Below, one piece after another: positions 12,314-22,973 of a DNA stretch of 64,000 nt (position 1 is the first letter of the stretch; each line of letters opens with the position of its first letter). Location: the NCBI GenBank assembly GCA_023105745.1, contig JALGQZ010000012.1:46087035-46151034 (forward strand). Reading direction: 5' to 3'. The stretch comes from Austropuccinia psidii (taxonomy: Eukaryota; Basidiomycota; Pucciniomycetes; Pucciniales; Sphaerophragmiaceae). The notes under the pieces are model-generated. The model was not told the DNA's origin and did no database searches. It worked only from the letters and a program-made list of their open reading frames with translations. A program made the translations under genes and the position numbers.

Positions 12314-14093
12314 TGTGAGCCTTAGAGGTATTTTCATATACCCAAAAGACCACAAATAACAAAATAAGATACAAATATAAAGAAAATGAATTTATTTATA
12401 TTATCAAAATAAAAATTAAAATATAAATACAAATTTATATACAAAAATAAAATCTTAATTATAATTTAAAATAAAAATTACATTAAATTTTAAGATTATG
12501 AAAATACATTTTTACTTGAAAAAATTACGTAAAAATGAATTTTTAATAAAATTAGTGAAATTAAAATATTTTTTGGTAAAACATTACATAAAATATATTA
12601 TAGCTTTTTATCCAATAAATAAACATAAGAAAATCACTTCTACATTGGATTCTTCACAAAAAATAAGGTGGGGTCACCTCTGGGTAAAATTTCTGTAACT
12701 CAACTCTAAATAAGCTTAAATTAAGTTTTTGGTATTTTCTGTAGAAAAGTTGAAAATCCTCAGAACCTTAATTCAATTCACACCACATGTGGTGTTAACC
12801 ATCAAATTTTGTGTTAAAATTGAGTTGTTGTGTGTAGTTTAGAAGTTATGAGGAATTGAAGTATTTTCAATTGAAATGTCAAAATGTGCGCGTGTATCAC
12901 ATAAGTGAACTGTAATTTACATATGAGGTATCAATTATTACAGTTGTGTACTGTAAAATTCAATTGAATTGTATGTGTAGATTACAAGTGTATTACATGA
13001 TGAGGAATTAAAGAAAAAATAAATTGGAAAGATTAATTCTGGGGGAAAAGGTACTCTAGCTCCAAGGGTGAGCCAGACCCCCAAACTCCTTGCTGACAGG
13101 CGTGGGTTGTCAAAATAAACACAAAAGCTCATCACTTTTGGCCTGGAATTGAGTCACAGGGTCTGTGCCTCAATTGATGATGAGGTTTTGATACCAACCA
13201 GGGCAATTTTAACTGTTTCCAAGAGGGTAAAACTACCCTGAAGTTAGAACAATCTTACTAAAAACAGTTTTAACTGGTCTCTACATCTTTTACACACATT
13301 ATGACATGTTTTGAAGGCTCTAGACCAGGTATTACTATAGTAATGGCTGATTTAAGGGTCTAAAATGGCTAAAATCAGCCCTTTTTTGGTCTAGACCAGG
13401 GTTCAATGATGCCATAATTGGCTTTTCTGTTTTCAGAGTGTTTTCCACGACTGACAAGAGTAAATTTTACTTTTGGAGTAAGAAAATTGATGGCTATAAA
13501 GAAATGTCTTCTTTGCCCCACTTTTCTCTTCATGTTAGAATCTTTTCCTTTTATAATTGGTTTAAACACTGTTAAACCAATCAATAAAAGATTCCAATCA
13601 CCCTTTTTATAACATTTTAAAGCTTTTAACCACATGAAAAAATCATTATAATCATTTTTACCCCTTGAACCACCCCATAAGTGAATTAAAGCATCTTTCA
13701 TCATTGTTAACTTTGTCACTTTGTTTCCAAATTCAATCTGGTCACTTTTGGGTGTGTTTTCTCTTTAAATACCTTTTTGAAGACTTTGTCCTTTAATTAA
13801 TTTCTTGAAGCACTTTGCTCAATTAATTCCAATTGAAATTACTCTTTAAGAAATTTCTTTTGTAGCCTTAAATATCTCTTGTAGAGTATTTTTGGATAAA
13901 TTTTTCTTGTTGGTAAAACAATAAATTTTTATATTATTTTTTTATACTTATGAAGCTAAAAACAAGAAAATTGGCATGTTTTCTCTTAAGAATACTATTT
14001 CATACTATTTTTAAATATATTTTACCTTATACAAATTTTGAGGACAGGAAAAGTACTTGATTTTTAATCAAAGTTTCATATCCACACCTTACA
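12314..14093 (+). repeat. 3' LTR of element A
   Basis: Same length as the 5' LTR (1780 bp) with scattered substitutions; about 7 differences in the first 128 bases by eye. The 16-bp palindrome is kept at 12780-12795. It ends CTTACA, followed by TAAAT, the probable target duplication. Confidence 0.95.
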
Positions 14094-14201
14094 TAAATAG
14101 TCTGCTTGGGTAAGCTGTTCAGAGGGATGAGAGCCTCCCAATGATTTTTGAAAATGATTGAGCTGTGGATCTTTTGTTGGGCATTTTGTTGTGGTAAGAA
14201 T
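14094..14201 (-). pseudogene. Myb/SANT-like multicopy gene, proximal arm split by element A
   Basis: On the minus strand, 36 open codons from 14201 to 14094 end in SEQLTQADYL. They continue in the same frame into 4157 (CIINCLRIKGSF) when element A is removed, giving 82 open codons across the empty site. Upstream lies 'ctgttacag', a possible acceptor. Alternatively an ATG at 14184 in another frame (MPNKRSTAQSF) is the start, needing one indel to reach SEQLTQ. LTxxDYxxI before the CFGT-RPP module is what I expect of this rust family. It is transcribed away from COA6, so the space 14202-15296 would be a divergent promoter region if the gene was once live. Confidence 0.5.
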
Positions 14202-15296
14202 CTGTAACAGAATGAATTCAAAAGGTCACAGGACAAGACTTGAGGCTTGAAAGATACATGAGTGAATTAATTTAAATGAAATTAAAAGAGAAGGGGTTGA
14301 TGATTTAAAATCAAGTTTAGATTTGGTGTTGGAAATCCCGCATTTACCCAAAATGTAAAATCTCAATGATCTCCCAGGGGACACAGTTAAAACTTTATTT
14401 AAAAATCATGGGTTTTGTAATGCAGGATTTCCTTGAAATCCTTCCTTTTTTGAGTATGGGATTTGGGAGATTTGAGATCCCCTCATTATGGTGGAATCAC
14501 TGTTAGAAATTGAAGTTCATGAAGTAAAAGGAAAAAAGACTATTTTATTTTAAGATGATGTAATTTTAATTTTTAAAGATTATTCTTTAAATTCAATTTC
14601 AAAATTCTGATGAGAATATAATGGATATCACAACAATCCCTTAAAAAAATTGTGGAAATGTAGTTTTGTAGACATGAAGTTTGTAAGAATATCAACAAGC
14701 AATCAACAATTTACTCATATGAATGAACTTGGAGGTAAATATTAAATAGCATATAAATATTCAAGTTTTCCTCTTTCAAGGTAGAAAACCAGTGAGCTGC
14801 TGTAGTTTTTGTGTTAGTTATGGCAAATAAATAAGATTTCTCAAGTTAAATTACAATAAGGTTTTGTTTTGTTTTACTAAGCAACATATTTTATTTAACT
14901 TTTTTCAAAAAAACTTTCAAACTATGAGGTATCATAATGATTAGGGAGTATTTTACAGACAAATAACAGCATTTTCCTTTCAAACAGCACAAGATTCTGG
15001 AATTGGAGAGAGTCTGTCCACTTATTCTCAAAATTTCCAGCTCCCTTCACCTTCTGAGGATGAGCCATTCATTTCCTTATTCTTTTATCTTAAATTTGTC
15101 TTAATTTGATGGAGGTGGTATTAGTTGCCTTGGAATTTTTAAGGCCATTTTAGAATATTTTATCATCTTCAATCTCTTTCAAGTTTGACTACTCTTCTTG
15201 TGACATGAGCTCTTAGCCGATTTCTCAAAATTTAATTCAATTTGTCTTGAAATCTTACAATCTTTTGATTTTTGTTAAAATCTTTATCCTATCAGC
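14202..15296. other. Region upstream of COA6, no clear gene
   Basis: Mostly AT-rich. A short open stretch at about 14988-15095 (plus, AQDSGIGESLSTYSQ...) follows 'tttcaaacag' and could be an exon or an old repeat; I cannot place it. The last 100 bases before 15297 are pyrimidine-rich, with 'ctttatcctatcag' directly before the COA6 ATG. This fits either a pyrimidine-rich promoter or an acceptor for an upstream non-coding exon. Confidence 0.4.
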
Positions 15297-15692
15297 ATGT
15301 TCTTTTCCTCATCCTCAAAAGATCCAGAACCACCCAACCGTTCATCACGAGCTAAATGTTGGTCGAGCCGAGATAATTACTTTGGATGCTTGCAGTCACA
15401 TCATCAACAACAAATCGCACAAAACTCCAACACTAAACCTTACTATGTGCCTGGTACAGAGCCAGCCGAAATCTGTCAGACTGAACGAGATAATTATCAT
15501 TCAAGTTGCATGAAAAGCTGGGTAGGAAATCAATCCTTCTTGCTTCCAATCACTTAGTTATCAATGTCAATTGAAGCATTGAAGCATCCAAATTTATTTC
15601 TGTCGGTTCAGGTGGATCATTTCAACAGACTAGTCGTCAACGAGCAAAGATCTGCAGCTACCCAACTCAACCTTTCTGCATCGTTCAAATGA
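15297..15692 (+). CDS. COA6: Cytochrome c oxidase assembly factor 6 (CHCH protein), two exons
   Basis: Exon 1 is 15297-15521 and exon 2 is 15612-15692, joined in phase 0 across a 90-nt GT...AG intron (GTAGGA donor, 'gtcggttcag' acceptor), giving 101 residues. The twin-cysteine signature is clear: CWSSRDNYFGC (CX9C, Cys21-Cys31) and CQTERDNYHSSC (CX10C, Cys60-Cys71), followed by KSW and, after splicing, VDHFNRL. CX9C-CX10C with CWxxRDxY and SWVxxF is the COA6 pattern. COA6 is a small intermembrane-space protein of mitochondria that helps copper reach the Cu-A site of cytochrome oxidase subunit 2. The linker between the cysteine pairs (28 residues) is longer than in human COA6. CpG dinucleotides are frequent here, unlike in the flanking transposons. 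It is the only apparently intact host gene in the window. Confidence 0.85.
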
Positions 15693-16620
15693 TCTGAGTC
15701 CGAGTTTCAAGGTCTTTCAAGTCATGTGAATGGGTTGTGACAAAACACTTGGGATTCTATTGTATGATCATCTTCACCATCGCGTGCATATTTTAAATCA
15801 CTTAACTAAAATACTTCGATTTAATTCTAATCCAAAATTATTTTTGGCAAAATCTTTGAAATCCTTCCTCATGGATATTCGTTTTGCAGAGGTGAATCTA
15901 GTCTGCTTGCTTATTAGCGAAAAAAAGGTTTATGCTAGCTTTATTCCAATAAAGATTAAAGGTTTCAAAAAGTCTCATTCAGGTTTTAACAAATGGAATT
16001 TTGGAAAATTTCAACAGAGTCCAAAATCAATAATGATCCACAGTGACAGTTGTCATATGTGAAAATTTACTTTTTCCATTTGCGCTGCAAAACTGGCAAA
16101 CCCCTCTTTTAATAAAAGCCACGTCGGCAAGAAGCTTTTAAAATTCTGCGATTAATGTAACCCATACCCACGGTTTAAAAACATGCAAAGACCAAAGTTG
16201 GCTGTGCTCTAAATTACGTCATTCTTGGCTCACTTATTACCACGCAGCAGCAGAGGCAAACATTGGGGTTGTAGAAAAACGTTCATCACAGAAAAGTTGG
16301 TAGATAGTGTCTATTGGTATTAGCATTGAGGCTTGAGGAAAAGAGCCATTAGATGTTTCTCATTCATTGGCTCAAAGTGACTTGAATACTCAAAACCTAT
16401 GAAAGCTAAGAAAGTGATTGCATTATTCAGCCAGTTTTTACAACCAATCACACCATCTATTGGGAGGAGGCATAAATATGGAAAATCAATTAGCCCCGAA
16501 TATCATTTTGAAACAACACGATTGATCAAAGGGCCAAAAACTACTTACTTAAAGCTTTTCCATAATTTCAGTTGAAAGTTTGTCACTTTGAATTAGGAAA
16601 GTTGATTTTAGTGATCTTTT
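15693..16620. other. CpG-containing host sequence downstream of COA6
   Basis: GC and CpG content stay higher than in the transposons, and no match to another part of the window is seen. A 110-codon open frame at 15730-16062 (plus) is present, but its composition is ordinary and no family is recognised, so I treat it as probable 3' UTR or intergenic sequence. 16070-16560 contains several CCAAT/ATTGG-like words (ATTGG near 16263, 16312, 16367 and 16459; CCAAT near 16444), which could mark a promoter for a gene I cannot see. Confidence 0.4.
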
Positions 16621-18108
16621 GATAATCCCCCCTCAGTAAAACAGGGTCTTTTGGGTCTTCCTTTGCTTTATACATAAGGAAACATTTGTAATGGACATTG
16701 AGACAAATTTAAATTTTGAATTTTCGTAATTTTAAAGGGGTTTCATTAAAATTAAAGTAAAGAATAACATAAAATTAGTAATAATAATTCATTTTAAAGC
16801 GGCACTTCAAAAGAACATATTTAATAAGAATAAAAATTGATAAGTTGTTGATATTGAATTATTTCAAGATTCAAATATCTAAAAAATAAGAATCTACTTT
16901 TGAATTTATTTTTTGCAAAATTACTGAGGGAAAAAAATACCGCTTTTTTTTGAATTGATTATGAATTTTTGATGGTTTTTTTAATCATTTAAAATTAAAG
17001 TTAAGTCATTTTCAATTCTCAGGTTCTAAGAATAGGAATTAAAACTAAATTTGAACTTTATTCAAAATTGATATTAATAAAATATTGAAATCAAAATTTA
17101 TTAATAATTGAATCAAAGAATAAAATTTCATGATTTTTATTCATTTTATAAATAAATTTATTTAAAAAACTTGATAGATTTAAATTTTTAACAAATATTT
17201 ATAAATTTATATATCTAATTTTACATACTTAATAATAGTTATCAAACATGATGGAATATTTAAAAATCAATCAAATATTAAGAAATTAAACATTAATAAT
17301 GAATTGGTCTTGTAAAATTATAGATTAGATATTAATTTGATTTTGTCATCTATTAAAATAATTAGAATAATTTTTAATATTTATAAAGGTAAATTAATAA
17401 GATATATTAAAGTAATTATTCTGAAACTATTTAAAGGAAAAATTTGATTCTATCAGTTGACCTGATGTTAATTTTTGGAAATAATAATATCTATCAATGC
17501 AAGATAAGGGTTTTATTAATTTAATTGTACTTATTGATGGGAGATTGATTCTATTATTAAAAAAGCCACAAAGTTATTAATAGGTTAATCTTGATCAAAA
17601 TAATAATAAATCTGATTAAATTAATTTATTTAAATATATATTGTATATTAATCTTGAAATAGATTCTTGGTAAAGTTTTTCAATGTAAGTCAATCTTCAT
17701 TATGATCTTCACAAATGCTTTTGGGACTTGAATATTTATTTTACCAGTTTTATACAAAAATAAAGAGTGTATAAAAATATGAATCTTTTCAAAATTATTA
17801 AACTAATGTTACTATAAAATAAATTTATACTTTATGATTTTTGGTTCATTTCAAGTTCAAATTGTATAATTCCTTATCATGAAAGAAGTATGAAACAATT
17901 AACTGATAAGCTCAAAAGTCAATTTTTTTACCTCAATAAATTTAATGTTCTTCTTGAGAATTAATTCAAAAGCATTTCAAGAAATTGATAAAGCTTAGCA
18001 AAATGCTTTATGTTAAATTGACAATAAATAATAAATTCAAAGTTCAATTACTTTCCAAATTATATATTTAATATTTTATAATTTATTATAACAAATAAAT
18101 TAAGGATA
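16621..18108. other. AT-rich stretch, no gene seen
   Basis: Very AT-rich with no coding frame of note. It ends at the 5' LTR of element C. No recognisable repeat partner in the window. Confidence 0.5.
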
Positions 18109-20040
18109 TTTGAACCTTTGAGATATGACCACATACCCAAAAAGGTGATAAGAAATATTTAAAATAATTACCTTAAAACTACAAAAATGCCATAAATAGG
18201 CATAAAACTTGGTTTAACTTAAAAAAATGGTAAAAATGTGAAATAAATTACACCATTGAATTCCCCATGGAAAAATACACATAGACCATTTTTATGGCAT
18301 ATCTGTAAAGTCAATATATAATGAGTTATAAGTAATAATACCTTATAAAAAACATAACTCCTTAATTATTTCTAATACCAATGAAACAACATGTGAAATA
18401 AATGGTACAATTGAGCTCTCCATAAAATTACACACATAAAACAATGAACAAGCTAATCTCCAAAGTAAATACGTAAGGAGTTAAGCTGAATATATGCACT
18501 TTTTTGGTCAACGCATATATTCAAGGATTTTAGCTAATATCTTTTGACATATACATGATAGAGTGATGAACCAAAAATAAAGTCACCACGTACTTACTGT
18601 AGAAATAAATAAATGAACTTTATTTCACAAGTTATAAACAAGGTTAAAACCTGTAAGGGATTATTGATTAAAATCAATAGAGCTGTTGACCACTTTGTTG
18701 TGAAAGTGGTCCAAACTTAAAAGAAGTAGACAGTTGGATTCTACTAGCTCATTTGTGAAGAATGTTGTATTTTTTATTACAATATTCAAGGTATAACACC
18801 TTGAAATCATGGTTTGAAGTTTAAAATATTAAATTTCAACAGAAAAGATGAGTTACAAGAAAAATCATCAAAAATACAGTTTTGATTATATAATGAAATT
18901 CTCTTGGAATTTTAAATATGACATGTCAAGCTATCAGAATCCACTCTCAGAATAGCTTTAGTGTGTATAAAATAAAAGTTATTAATGATCAAAGCTTAAT
19001 CTTAAATTTGATCATTTATGATCACTCACTGTAATCTTATTTTAAGTCTAACAGTCATATAAGTGATAAAATTGATGAATACTATTAGATTATGATTAAT
19101 AATAATAAAATCCACAAAGTTTAGGCTTCTGCCAAGCCTATGACGTCATCAAACTTAAAGTTACAGTGATAACTTTAAATAATGGGGTAATTATGAGGTA
19201 AGATGGTTTGATCATGATGTAATCATCACCAAACCTTAAAATATTGCTCAATTCTAGTAGAACGCATCAGTACACGTCTACTAGAAGCCTTCTGGACTCT
19301 AGGAGGGAGGTATTTACTATAAATAGAGCTCTTTCACTCTGTTTTCCCCTCAGAGGCTTACAAAACAGTAAATTGTTAAATAAAAAGGTAATTTCTTTAT
19401 TCTTTATATATAAAATGTTTACATTATTAAAGACCAAAGAGAATCTTATAATAATCTTCATATCTGATGTGATTATTGCAATTATTTAATTGTTTTGTTT
19501 AAATTTCTCTTAAAAACCTCAATTCCACATAAAATCAAGAAAAATTGTAATTTCTCTTAAACTTTATTGTAACTATAATTTAAAGAAGTTGTATTTACAT
19601 TTCTAGGTGTAAAATTATTCAAAATTATTATATTAAGCATTAAAAGTAGGTCATTTATCTTATTATAATAATTTTTCTCTATTATTACTTTAATAATTCT
19701 ATAATTGATATAAATAGTATTTAGTTTAATTTATAACTTTAATATTAGTAATATTATTGTTATTAATTGTTTTTTATTAATAAAAAAAATTTCTTACACC
19801 TTTATTATTTGTTGGTAACAATAATAAAGTGATTTTTAAATATATTAATTATCTTATATTAATATATTTATTTTTTTATAATATGAATTATATTATTATA
19901 TTTATTTAATAACATAATTATTTTACGCCATAATTATAATAATTTTCTTTATCTTATTTATTTCATTTATAAGGACATTCATAGTAAAATAAGTAAAATA
20001 TTAGTAATTTTTACTTATTGTTTCATAGTCAAACCTTACA
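18109..20040 (+). repeat. 5' LTR of element C
   Basis: 1932 bp, beginning TTTGAACCTTTGAG (the 3' copy has TGTGAACC, so the first G is mutated) and ending CAAACCTTACA. It is closely related to 26640-28578 and, reversed, to the interrupted solo LTR 40924-57337; more distantly to 33424-35191. Confidence 0.93.
19318..19325 (+). promoter_or_regulatory. Probable LTR promoter TATA element
   Basis: TATAAATA followed by GAGCTC and a pyrimidine run. The same spot is conserved as CATAAATAGA in LTR 33424-35191 (near 34512) and in the minus-strand solo LTR (near 56118), but is mutated to TATGCATA in the 3' LTR (near 27878). Conservation between copies suggests the transcription start region of family II. 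Confidence 0.5.
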
Positions 20041-20060
20041 TTTGGGGGCCTGGCCATGAT
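20041..20060 (+). other. Primer-binding site candidate, element C
   Basis: TTTGGGGGCCTGGCCATGAT follows the 5' LTR. The copy at 28579 reads GGCCGTGAT, so CG became CA here. It differs from the family-I block at only a few positions. Confidence 0.7.
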
Positions 20061-20321
20061 TTTTACTCTAAAAGACCTTTAAAAATATTCTAATTGGGTT
20101 TATCCAATAATAAATTACAATAATAATCATAAAATTATATTTATTGATTTTAAATACTATTGAGGCATTTGGAAAGCAATTGTACTGTCTTACACATGGT
20201 TTTTCACATCCTTAGACTTGCAAGAACTTTCTTTGATTGACTCTAGTAATTAAAAAAGATATTTTATAAATTAAAAATAAATTTATATTATAAATTTATT
20301 AAAGAATCATATTCATTTTTT

Positions 20322-20352
<31 letters not shown>

Positions 20353-20532
20353 AACAAAAAAGATTATAAATAAAAACCAATGAAAAAAGTTATTTTTTTA
20401 TTCATTGTAATTTCATTTCTTTATTTATTTTCATTTTTTAAGATATAAAAGCAATTTTTACATGGAAAATTGCCATATCTTACCAAAAAAAACACTTTTT
20501 ATAAAAGAGACATATTTATTTGTCTTTTTTAG

Positions 20533-21430
20533 TGTTTGAAGACAATCCAACAGAGGACAACCAAACCACTGTTGAAAGATTGGTGGAAGAAACTTGTCAA
20601 AGTTCTCCAACACCAATAATGACAAAGAAAAAGAAAGCTAAGAAATTAGAATTTCCATGAGCCACTATTCAGGACTCTGAAGGTGAGTACCTCATTTATA
20701 AATTGCCATAAAAGAATTCCTGTTCTAAAATTCTCTTATTTTTTATTTTTTCTTAAAACATGACTACCAGAAGAGGCTCCCAATACTCCATCCAATCAGA
20801 TGGAGCTGGACTCAGAGGTAGAATTGATTCCTCAAAAGTGAAAAGGAAGGGCAATATCCCCAGTGGAACAGAATACACACAAGTAAGTGCCTTATCCCAA
20901 AGGCAAGTCCCAGAAATACCCATTATATCTGAACCAGAGTTAGAACTAAGTATGAGTGACTCAAACAGGTAAAAAGCACATTCAGAGGGCTCAAATAGAC
21001 ATTTACATGAGCCAGTACAAACAGTACTACACAGTGTACAAAGACAAGGACTGGGAAATGTTGCCCCAAATACACCAAGGAGTGATGAACTCCTGGCACA
21101 TCCTGAAAAGGTTCCTCAAAGAGGAGGAAATAGTGAGATACTCCAATGGATGGAATCCACTATCATACAAACCTCAAATCAAAAATATCAAGGAGTACCA
21201 TGCCAAAAAGAAGGAGGCAACCAAGGAAGAAGCCCCAAGTCAACCCACTTCCCCAAGAAGGGAAGAAGAACAAGAAAAAGAATTGGAGAAAACCATATTC
21301 CCCAAGCTACAGGATTCCAAAAATCCAAAAGGATGCCATGGACAATTTATTCAACATGGCCAGAACCTTGATGGAATTCAAGAACAAGGAAGAACAAAGA
21401 ATGAGACAACCTCATTTCCCAAAGAAATAA
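20533..21430 (+). pseudogene. Overlapping +1-frame gene of element C (leader exon plus gag overlap), broken
   Basis: Leader exon 20533-20682 follows 'gtcttttttag' and ends at a GTGAGT donor in phase 1. The acceptor 'actaccag' ends at 20770, giving an 88-nt intron. The join reads E-EAPNTPSNQMELDSE; element D joins to a matching EVEATTASNQMDLDQE. Stops are present in this copy: TGA at 20658 in the leader and TGA soon after the join. The conserved middle (QIDIYMSQYKQYY, MNSWHILKRFL, SNGWNPL) follows in frame 1 from 20956. After a one-base indel near 21150-21180 the frame continues as 21146-21430, with YRIPKIQKDAMDNLF and ARTLMEFKNKEE, ending 9 codons later. The product's function is unknown. Confidence 0.55.
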
Positions 21431-22972
21431 CCTTGTCCAAAGATGTTGTAAATACTTTAACAGAAGTTAAAAATAGTATATTACCTCTAAAAGAAATTAA
21501 AAATAGTTTATTATCATTACAAGAAATAAACAATATCTTATCTTCTTTAACAAAAACTGCTGTACAAAATAGAAAAGAAATTGAAAACATTAAGTTTATT
21601 GTTGAAAATAATAAACCAAAAATTTTAATTGATAGAACTCCCAAATCAATACAAGGACAACAAGAATTGTATAAATACATAAAAGACATCAAAGATAAAG
21701 CTTTGACAATCAATTATGACGTGAGTATTGACAATCTTACAGAAAAATTAAACAAACTAAGTATTTCTTTAGAAAAATTTGAAGAAAAGACTTCATCACA
21801 CCAAAAAATTACTTTTGGACCATGTGGAAAAGAGTGATGAAGCAAGAATGCATCTGAAAGATGACATTCAAAGTGAAATAAGGCTTATCACTCAAAAAAT
21901 GGATAAAATTAATGAGGCTAACTCAAATATGCCAAAGTTATCAACCCCATTTTCTCACATAAGAAGCCCTGTTAAGCCAAAAGAGGAATTAACAAACCCA
22001 TTCATAACAGACTTAAGTCACCAAGACAATGACCAAGTCTTAATGAAGGAAGCACCTCAATTAAAAGAATGGCCAACATTCACAGGAGAAGGTGAATATG
22101 ACCACATGTCATTTATCAAGACAATTGACATGTTACAAGAAGATTATGCCATACCAGATGAATTAATTACTTCAAGATTACATTCAATGTTTGAAAAATC
22201 TGCAAAAAGATGGTATTATGGCATAAGACAAACAAATGGCAAAAACACCTGGGCTTGGTGGAAACAAGAAATAATAACCAAGTGGGCTAATGATGCCTGG
22301 AGGTACAAGATAGAGAATGCATTTGAAAATTCTTTCTTTGACCCAGAAAAAGGCAAACCTTTAACTTGGTTCTTAAAACAAGTTGAAAGACTCAATGCAT
22401 TGTACCCAGAAATGTCACAAAAGATGGTGCACATGAAAATACTTAAGAAATGTGGAGGAGAGCTAGAACATGCACTAAGAAGCAGGTGTATAGAGCCATG
22501 CTCCACAGAAAAGTATATAAATTCACTAGAGGACATAGTGACAAGAACAAAAATTGGCAGAAATTGGAAGAAACTGGACATTAAAAGTCCAAATAAGCCA
22601 TTTATCAAATAAGATAAATCAAAAGAAGATTTCAAGCCCAATACATCCAACAATAATGAGCAAAGAAAATGCCATAAATGTGGAGTTATTGGACACTTAG
22701 CCAATAACTTCCTCAAAAAGGAAAATATTAATGAAATTGTGGAAACAGAAAACCACAATGACAAAGAGGAGGAATCTAACTCTGAAAAAGAAACAGAAGA
22801 GTCAGAAAGTTCTGAAAATGATTAAATTAATATAATGAATGCACAAATTAATAATATTGATATAATGTATGAAGTACTAGATGTTAACTCAACCTACCAC
22901 AAGTTGGAACATCTGACACAAGCCTGACAAATATACAAGATGCCAAAATTTATAGAACCAAACCTGAAAAGG
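20760..22972 (+). pseudogene. gag of element C, broken
   Basis: ATG at 20760 (MTTRRGSQYSIQSDG) opens 70 codons. The indel near 21150-21180 throws the frame, so gag continues from there in the frame of 20956-21837. A second indel in an A run near 21805 moves it to 21779-22612, which carries the capsid-like domain (WPTFTGEGEYDHMSF, KRWYYGIRQTNGKNTWAWW, WANDAWRYKIENAFE). The zinc knuckle at about 22670-22710 reads CHKCGVIGHLANNF, its last Cys replaced by Phe. An acidic Glu/Ser-rich spacer follows. Stops at 22610 and 22823 separate it from pol. Confidence 0.85.
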
Positions 22973-22973
22973 A

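Larger units (their letters stand above)
4163..14093 (+). mobile_element. Ty3/Gypsy LTR retrotransposon A (family I)
   Basis: A complete but inactive element of 9.93 kb with two LTRs of exactly 1780 bp (4163-5942 and 12314-14093). A primer-binding-like site follows the first LTR and a purine tract precedes the second. The internal order is leader exon, gag, protease, reverse transcriptase, RNase H, integrase and a chromodomain-like tail, which is Ty3/Gypsy order. The flanks are TAAAC (4158-4162) and TAAAT (14094-14098), an imperfect 5-bp target duplication. The coding region carries more than ten in-frame stops and several frameshifts. It inserted into the first part of a minus-strand Myb/SANT-like gene. 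It is the same family as element B. Confidence 0.95.

Noticed and set aside
4163..14093. Envelope-like gene in the Ty3 elements
   Set aside because: No open frame with signal peptide or membrane segment lies between integrase and the 3' LTR in A, B or C.
15730..16062. 110-codon open frame downstream of COA6
   Set aside because: Ordinary composition and no recognisable motif; it could be chance in a less AT-rich region. Kept only as a note.
21779..21837. Overlap of two gag frames in element C as programmed frameshifting
   Set aside because: The shift lies in an A run, and the protein on both sides matches other elements as one frame, so a plain indel is the simpler reading.
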